Source of the DNA: Elusimicrobiota bacterium
GTDB lineage: Bacteria > Elusimicrobiota > Elusimicrobia > 2-02-FULL-39-32
Assembly (NCBI GenBank): GCA_021730935.1
Contig: JAKFYJ010000003.1
Coordinates: 1 to 37,052 of the forward strand
Direction: 5' to 3'
Length of the DNA: 37,052 bases
Below are positions 32,141 to 37,052 of this stretch, in pieces; position 1 is the first letter of the stretch, and every line of letters starts with the position of its first letter. Under the pieces are notes generated by a model. The model searched no databases. It had not been told where the DNA came from and worked only from the letters and a program-made list of their open reading frames with translations. Made by a program: the position numbers and the translations under genes.

Positions 32141-33468
32141 TGCTTAAATCATTCGCCGATATATTCGAAGTTCCCGAACTCAAGAAAAAAGTTCTCTTCA
32201 CCCTCGGAGTTCTCATGGCTTATCGCCTGGGAGCCGTGGTCCCGCTTCCTGGGATCAACTCAGACGCGGTCCGCATGCTCTTTGAATCCCAGAAGAACAC
32301 GCTCCTCGGATTTTTGGACATATTTTCGGGCGGCGCCCTTGGACGCTTCTCCATTTTTTCCATGGGCATCATGCCTTATATCAACGCCAGCATCATCATC
32401 AGTCTTTTGCAGGGCGCGCACATTTTTCCGCACCTGGACCGTTTGCAGAAAGAAGGGGAACTGGGCCGCAAGAAGATGAACCAATATACCCGTTATCTGA
32501 CCCTTGGCCTCGGCGCCATTCAGTCTCTCGGATTGGTTTATAGTCTCGCGAAACTGCCCACCCCCGGAAACCTTCCCATCATCGACAATCCTTCCGCCGC
32601 TTTTTATGCCCTGAGCGTCCTGACCCTCATGACCGGCACGGTGCTCGTCATGTGGATGGGCGAACAGATCACGGAAAACGGCATCGGAAACGGAATCTCT
32701 CTCATCATTTTCACCGGCATCGTGATCGGGCTTCCCCGCGGGTTGGGAGACCTTTTCCGCCTTCTCCGCATCGAAGAAATTTCAATTTTCAGCGCTCTCA
32801 TCCTTCTCGCAGTCGTGCTGGGGTTCACGGCCTTCACCGTGTTTGTTGAAACGGGACAGAGAAAAATCCCCGTGCAATACGCGAAACGCGTTGTCGGCAG
32901 AAAAGTCATGGGAGGCGTCAGCACATTTTTGCCCATCAAGGTGGACACTTCCGGAGTCATCGCCGTTATCTTCGCCGTCTCCATCTTGTCCGTTCCCATG
33001 ACCCTCGCGCAGTTTTTTCCCGACAACTCTTTCTGGCACAAGTTCATGAATATCTGGAACCGCGGCGGCTGGATCTATGAAACGCTCTATGGCGGATTCA
33101 TTGTCTTCTTCTGCTATTTTTATAACTCCATTCAGTTCAATCCCAATGATCTTGCGGAGAACCTCAAAAAGTGGGGCGGATTTATTCCCGGCATCCGGCC
33201 CGGCGAGCCGACCGCTCAATATATCCAGAAAGTTTTGGAGCGCATCACGCTTTGGGGCGCGATCTTCATCGTGATCATCGCCATTCTCCCCGATATTCTC
33301 CGTCAGAAAATGAACGCGCCGTTTTTCTTCGGCGGCACATCGCTCCTCATCGCGGTGGGCGTGGCGCTCGACACCATCGGGCAAATCGAATCTCACTTGA
33401 TCGTCCGCAACTATGAAGGTTTCATGAAGCAGAACCGGATCAAGGGCCGTTGGTTCAACGTCCGCTAA
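32140..33468 (+). CDS. secY: Preprotein translocase subunit SecY
   Basis: This 442-residue protein is the channel of the Sec translocon, with about ten membrane helices. PLPGINSDAVRM, the plug-region MGIMPYINASIIISLLQ, VETGQRKIPVQYAKR and the cytosolic loop FIPGIRPGEPTAQYI are standard. The ATG overlaps the ilvC stop by one base, so it is translated by coupling to ilvC instead of to rplO, its usual upstream neighbour. Confidence 0.97.
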   Translation: MLKSFADIFEVPELKKKVLFTLGVLMAYRLGAVVPLPGINSDAVRMLFESQKNTLLGFLDIFSGGALGRFSIFSMGIMPYINASIIISLLQGAHIFPHLDRLQKEGELGRKKMNQYTRYLTLGLGAIQSLGLVYSLAKLPTPGNLPIIDNPSAAFYALSVLTLMTGTVLVMWMGEQITENGIGNGISLIIFTGIVIGLPRGLGDLFRLLRIEEISIFSALILLAVVLGFTAFTVFVETGQRKIPVQYAKRVVGRKVMGGVSTFLPIKVDTSGVIAVIFAVSILSVPMTLAQFFPDNSFWHKFMNIWNRGGWIYETLYGGFIVFFCYFYNSIQFNPNDLAENLKKWGGFIPGIRPGEPTAQYIQKVLERITLWGAIFIVIIAILPDILRQKMNAPFFFGGTSLLIAVGVALDTIGQIESHLIVRNYEGFMKQNRIKGRWFNVR

Positions 33469-33485
33469 GGCTGCGAGGAAGATCT

Positions 33486-34139
33486 TTGAAATTATCCATT
33501 TTAGGCCCCCCGGGATCCGGCAAAGGCACGCAGTCCACACGGCTCGCTGATCGTTTGGGAATCGTTCACATTTCCACGGGCGATATCTTGAGGACTGCCG
33601 TGAAAGACAAGACGGTCCTTGGAAAGAAAGCCCATGAGTTCATCAACAGCGGCCAGCTGGTTCCGGACGATGTCATGATCGGCATCGTGAAAGAGCGTAT
33701 TTCCGAGAAGGACTGCAAAAAAGGATTTATTCTGGACGGGTTTCCCCGCACGATTCCTCAAGCCGAGATGTTGGACACAATCATCCCTCTGGACGGCGTG
33801 ATCTTCTTCGACGTTTCCGAGGAAGCCTGCGTGGCGCGGCTCACGACAAGAAAAATTTGCCCCAAGTGCGGCTTGATTTATAACCCGACGACGCACCCGC
33901 CTTTGGTTGCCGGCAAATGCGACAAGTGCAAAGGGCCTCTCGCCACGAGAGACGACGACAAAGTGGAGACGGTGAAAGAGCGGCTTAAGGTTTATAACAA
34001 GTCGACCGAGCCTCTGGTTAATTTTTATAAAAATAGCGGGCGTCTGCTTCACATCGACGCAAGCCCTCCTCCGGACGAGGTCTTTGAAAAGCTGGTTGAA
34101 ATGGTGCAGGCCCATGAGCGCGGCTCAGCGCGGGACTGA
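33486..34139 (+). CDS. adk: Adenylate kinase (zinc-type LID)
   Basis: This 217-residue enzyme balances AMP, ADP and ATP. The P-loop SILGPPGSGKGTQS, GFPRTIPQAEML and the LID with four cysteines (CPKCGLIYN and CDKCKG) are visible, so the LID binds zinc. The start is a TTG at 33486 behind GAGGAAG; the frame is open further upstream to 33450, inside secY. Its end overlaps map by 26 bases. Confidence 0.95.
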   Translation: MKLSILGPPGSGKGTQSTRLADRLGIVHISTGDILRTAVKDKTVLGKKAHEFINSGQLVPDDVMIGIVKERISEKDCKKGFILDGFPRTIPQAEMLDTIIPLDGVIFFDVSEEACVARLTTRKICPKCGLIYNPTTHPPLVAGKCDKCKGPLATRDDDKVETVKERLKVYNKSTEPLVNFYKNSGRLLHIDASPPPDEVFEKLVEMVQAHERGSARD

Positions 34140-34878
34140 GCTTAAGAGCGCCAAAGAAATTGATTCTTTGCGCGCCGCAGGAAAAATGGCCGCGGGCCTT
34201 TTGAACGCGGTCTGCAAGGAAGTCAAAGTCGGAGTCACAACAGATTTTTTGGACAAAGTTGGCGCTGATTATATCAAGGCGCAAGGGGGCAAGCCCGCAT
34301 TTTTGGGATATCGCGGGTTCCCGAAAACCATATGCATCTCCGTGAACGAAGAAGTGGTTCACGGAATCCCGGGACCGAGAAAGCTGGTTGAGGGAGACAT
34401 TGTCGGAATCGATGTCGGAGTTCTTTTAAACGGATGGTATGGCGACACAGCGCGCACGATGGCTGTGGGAAAAATTTCTCCTGAAGCTCAGCGGCTGATG
34501 GACGTTTCCAAAATGTCTTTGGATCGGTCCATTGAAGCGGCAAAGGCAGGCAACCGGCTGGGCGACATATCAAACGCGATGCAGTCGGTGGTTGAGTCCG
34601 CCAAGTTCACGGTTGTTCGGGAATATGGCGGGCACGGCATTGGGCGAGCGTTGCACGAAGATCCGCATATCCCTTGTCTGGGACGCGCGGGAACAGGGAT
34701 CCGGCTGGTTCCGGGAATGGTCTTGGCTCTCGAAGTGATGGCAAATGCCGGGACGCACGAAATCGATCATCTTTCAGACGGATGGACGGTGGTGACGAAA
34801 GATAAAAAATTTTCGGCGCATTATGAACACACGATCGCGATCACGGAGAGCGGCACGGAAGTGATCACACAAATTTGA
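34114..34878 (+). CDS. map: Methionine aminopeptidase, type I
   Basis: This 254-residue metalloenzyme removes the starting Met from new proteins. Metal ligands lie in GIDVGV, GDTART, GGHGIGRALHE, ALEVMA and HYEHTIAITE. The ATG at 34114 is inside the end of adk; no strong ribosome-binding site is visible, consistent with coupling. The secY-adk-map-infA order is a conserved spc arrangement. Confidence 0.95.
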   Translation: MSAAQRGTELKSAKEIDSLRAAGKMAAGLLNAVCKEVKVGVTTDFLDKVGADYIKAQGGKPAFLGYRGFPKTICISVNEEVVHGIPGPRKLVEGDIVGIDVGVLLNGWYGDTARTMAVGKISPEAQRLMDVSKMSLDRSIEAAKAGNRLGDISNAMQSVVESAKFTVVREYGGHGIGRALHEDPHIPCLGRAGTGIRLVPGMVLALEVMANAGTHEIDHLSDGWTVVTKDKKFSAHYEHTIAITESGTEVITQI

Positions 34879-34892
34879 AGGACTAAAAGAAT

Positions 34893-35144
34893 ATGGCAAA
34901 AGAAGAAAAAATAGAAGTTGAAGGCAAAGTACAGGAGGCGCTCCCCAACGCGATGTTCCGCGTTCAGATCGAGGGAGGGCATGTCGTGCTCGCGCACATT
35001 TCGGGGAAGATGCGCATGCATTACATCAGGATTTTAGCAGGAGACAAGGTGCGAGTGGAACTTTCTCCGTATGATTTAACGCGCGGCCGCATCATTTACC
35101 GCGGCGAAAAGAGAGAACCTCAGCCCAACACCGGAGGAAAATAA
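34893..35144 (+). CDS. infA: Translation initiation factor IF-1
   Basis: This 83-residue OB-fold protein binds the ribosomal A site during initiation. [38 protein letters not shown] and [18 protein letters not shown] are classic, with a slightly longer C-terminal tail. The stop touches the rpmJ ATG without a gap. Confidence 0.97.
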   Translation: MAKEEKIEVEGKVQEALPNAMFRVQIEGGHVVLAHISGKMRMHYIRILAGDKVRVELSPYDLTRGRIIYRGEKREPQPNTGGK

Positions 35145-35258
35145 ATGAAAGTGCGCGCATCCGTAAAGAAAATTTGCAACAAATGCAGAGTGATAAAAAG
35201 ACAAGGCGTTGTTCGTGTCGTCTGCTCGGACCTGAGACACAAGCAGCGGCAAGGATAA
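35145..35258 (+). CDS. rpmJ: 50S ribosomal protein L36
   Basis: This 37-residue protein has the zinc-binding Cys11, Cys14, Cys27 and His32 and the typical [14 protein letters not shown] start. The gene begins immediately after infA and is short enough to be missed by length filters. It is the zinc-containing (C+) form. Confidence 0.97.
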   Translation: MKVRASVKKICNKCRVIKRQGVVRVVCSDLRHKQRQG

Positions 35259-35270
35259 TAAGGAGAACCT

Positions 35271-35669
35271 ATGGCGCGTATTGCGGGACTGGAATTACCT
35301 AAAGAAAAAAGAGTGGAGATCGGCTTGGCCTATGTTTATGGCGTGGGCCGCCCTTTGGCAATCAAGATTTGCCGGGAGACGGGCGTTGAGCTCGGGATCC
35401 GCATTAAAGATTTGACCGACGGAGACGTCAGCAAAATCAATAATTATATCACGCAGAATTTAAAAGTCGAAGGAGATCTGAGGCGCGAAGTTCAGGGACA
35501 TATTCGCCGCTTGATCGACATCGGGGCCTATCGCGGCCTCCGCCACAGACGCAATCTCCCAACCCGCGGACAGCGCACCAAGACGAACGCGCGCACGCGC
35601 CGCGGCAGAAGAAAGACGGTCGGATCAGCTCGGGTCGAAAAACCCGCGGCTTCCGCCGATAAAAAATAA
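35271..35669 (+). CDS. rpsM: 30S ribosomal protein S13
   Basis: This 132-residue protein lies at the head of the small subunit and contacts t[34 protein letters not shown]-like [15 protein letters not shown] and [14 protein letters not shown] are characteristic. AAGGAGAA lies at normal spacing from the ATG. The tail is slightly extended. Confidence 0.97.
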   Translation: MARIAGLELPKEKRVEIGLAYVYGVGRPLAIKICRETGVELGIRIKDLTDGDVSKINNYITQNLKVEGDLRREVQGHIRRLIDIGAYRGLRHRRNLPTRGQRTKTNARTRRGRRKTVGSARVEKPAASADKK

Positions 35670-35686
35670 AGGATCGGGGAAATAAC

Positions 35687-36115
35687 ATGGCAGAACAAAA
35701 GGGAGCACCAGCATCCGCCGCCTCAGCCTCCACGAAAGTCAGGGCGAAGCGCAAGAAAATTTGGAAGAACGTTGGGTTGGCCAAAGTGCACATCCAATCT
35801 TCATTCAACAATACGATCGTGAACATCACCGACGAGCGGGGCAACTGCATCGTCTGGTCCTCAGCGGGTTCCTGCGGTTTCAAGGGAACCAAGAAAGGGA
35901 CGCCATTCGCGGCAAGCATCGCGGCGGAAAACGCCGGAAAACGCGCGATTGAAGCGGGCGTCAAGCAAGTGTCTGTTTTTGTGCGCGGACCGGGATCGGG
36001 ACGCGAAACGGCGATCCGGGGATTGCAGTCGGCCGGACTCATCGTCATGACCATTCGTGACGTGACGCCGCTGCCGCATAACGGGTGCCGTCCGCCCAAG
36101 CCAAGGAGGGTTTAA
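35687..36115 (+). CDS. rpsK: 30S ribosomal protein S11
   Basis: This 142-residue protein shapes the platform of the small subunit. [39 protein letters not shown] and [16 protein letters not shown] are typical. It has an Ala/Ser-rich N-terminal extension of about 15 residues. It follows rpsM with an ordinary spacing. Confidence 0.97.
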   Translation: MAEQKGAPASAASASTKVRAKRKKIWKNVGLAKVHIQSSFNNTIVNITDERGNCIVWSSAGSCGFKGTKKGTPFAASIAAENAGKRAIEAGVKQVSVFVRGPGSGRETAIRGLQSAGLIVMTIRDVTPLPHNGCRPPKPRRV

Positions 36116-36119
36116 TAAC

Positions 36120-36752
36120 GTGAGGTATAGTGGACCAGTTTGCAGACTTTGCCGGAGAGAAGGGGTCAAACTTTTCTTGAAGGGCGACAAATGTTTTACG
36201 AAATGCGTGCTCGACAAACGCAAAAGCGTGCCCGGCATGCACGGGAAATCATTCACGGGCGGACGCAAAGCCTCTGAATATAACAAGCGCCTCCGCGAGA
36301 AGCAGAAGCTTCGCCGCGTGATCGGCCTGGCTGAACGGCCTTTCCGCCGTTACTTCGCCCTCGCCGCCAAGAGACCCGGGTTGACCGGTGAAAACCTCCT
36401 CCGGATGTTGGAAACGCGTTTGGACAATGTGACCCAGCGTTTAGGTTTCGCCATTTCCAAAGTGGCCGCGCGCCAGATGGTGCTTCACGGGCACATGCTT
36501 GTGAACGGGAAAAGAGTGAGCATTCCTTCGTTCCAGCTCAAACCCGGCGATGTCGTTTCGATGAGAGAAAGTTCCCGCGCCAACACGACGTATCTCAGAT
36601 GGTGGGAGCAGACGCATCAGTCTTCCGCGTTCCCGTCCTGGCTCGAATCCAACGCCGGGACTTTCAGCGGCACGGTCAAGACCTGGCCCATGAGGGACGA
36701 AATGTCCTTCCCCGTCAACGAACAGTTGATCGTGGAATTGTATTCCAAATAA
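36120..36752 (+). CDS. rpsD: 30S ribosomal protein S4
   Basis: This 210-residue protein starts small-subunit assembly. The start is a GTG behind AAGGAGG. Four N-terminal cysteines (8, 11, 25, 29) make the zinc-binding C+ form. The S4 RNA-binding domain (LDNVTQRLGFAISKVAARQMV, LVNGKRVSIPSF) is intact. Confidence 0.96.
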   Translation: MRYSGPVCRLCRREGVKLFLKGDKCFTKCVLDKRKSVPGMHGKSFTGGRKASEYNKRLREKQKLRRVIGLAERPFRRYFALAAKRPGLTGENLLRMLETRLDNVTQRLGFAISKVAARQMVLHGHMLVNGKRVSIPSFQLKPGDVVSMRESSRANTTYLRWWEQTHQSSAFPSWLESNAGTFSGTVKTWPMRDEMSFPVNEQLIVELYSK

Positions 36753-36785
36753 GAAAGAATTTAGAAAAAGTTAAGGAGAGTTAAA

Positions 36786-37052
36786 ATGAAAATTCAGGAC
36801 TTTATACTGCCGGAAAAGATTCAGTTTGAAAAAGAAGAAGTCAGCGAGACCTACGGCAAATTCGTTGCCGAACCGTTTGAGCGGGGCTATGGGCACACCA
36901 TTGGAAACTCTCTGCGCAGAATTCTCCTTTCATCCCTCGAAGGAGCCGCCGTCACCGCGGTGAAAGTCCAGGGCGCGCCTCACGAATATTCCGTCGTGCG
37001 CGGCGTCAAGGAAGACGTGATGGAAATCATTTTGAACCTGAAGAAACTCCGC
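36786..37052 (+). CDS. rpoA: RNA polymerase alpha subunit (partial, cut by the window end)
   Basis: The first 89 codons are present: [38 protein letters not shown] and [15 protein letters not shown], the N-terminal dimerisation domain. AAGGAGAG precedes the ATG. The frame is open at the window edge, and the gene order after rpsD is the normal alpha operon. Confidence 0.97.
   Translation, partial: MKIQDFILPEKIQFEKEEVSETYGKFVAEPFERGYGHTIGNSLRRILLSSLEGAAVTAVKVQGAPHEYSVVRGVKEDVMEIILNLKKLR

Overview
This window comes from a Gram-negative bacterium. It carries a heptose-phosphate adenylyltransferase and outer-membrane-type lipoproteins, uses the standard genetic code, and often has ATGA or TAATG gene overlaps. 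The mixture of housekeeping operons and a large gene-cassette array would fit an environmental or candidate-phylum organism such as Omnitrophota, but that placement is a guess and nothing here proves it.

Layout. (1) 1-4541: a HigBA-like toxin-antitoxin pair, then tgt-aroD on the minus strand, diverging from typA/bipA. (2) 4600-5432: a two-gene unit with a DUF6036-like nucleotidyltransferase under its own strong promoter. (3) 5434-15103: an integron. The tyrosine recombinase intI (minus strand) diverges from a cassette promoter (TTGAAT-17-TATTCT) and an attI site. About 14 cassettes follow, all reading rightward, separated by imperfectly palindromic attC sites with GCCTAAC...GTTAGGC ends. The cassettes are visibly more AT-rich than the flanks. 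Their products are mostly small secreted, lipoprotein or membrane proteins, plus toxin-antitoxin-like pairs (BrnTA, DUF4160/DUF2442), an HNH nuclease, a trypsin-like protease and a VasI/TagO-like protein. A second promoter-attI module with no integrase lies in the middle of the array (11653-11748), so the array looks like two arrays joined end to end. (4) 15111-18719: an AAA/DUF4143 ATPase, a DEDD 3'-5' exonuclease, a DUF4321 membrane protein, a long structured inverted repeat, cutA and an M24 peptidase. (5) 18766-21141: efp-accB-accC. (6) 21172-26502: heptose-P adenylyltransferase, a ThiD2-type protein, thiE, thrB, lysC and cimA, tightly overlapping. (7) 26461-27065: a 605-bp insertion with a small membrane-protein gene, bounded by a perfect 66-bp direct repeat of the cimA 3' end. 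(8) 27069-32140: a branched-chain amino-acid operon, consisting of an IlvD/Edd-like gene, ilvB, ilvN and ilvC. (9) 32140-37052: secY-adk-map-infA-rpmJ-rpsM-rpsK-rpsD-rpoA, the end of the spc operon plus the alpha operon, fused directly behind ilvC by a TAATG overlap.

How the parts work together. lysC, thrB, cimA and the ilv genes cover aspartate-family and isoleucine/valine synthesis; citramalate synthase supplies 2-oxobutyrate without threonine deaminase. efp-accBC couples translation and fatty-acid initiation. The integron is the accessory hot spot. The most unusual points are the internal promoter-attI module, the direct-repeat-bounded insertion that rewrites the cimA tail, and an IlvD-like protein in the ilv operon that lacks most of the family's iron-sulfur cysteines.
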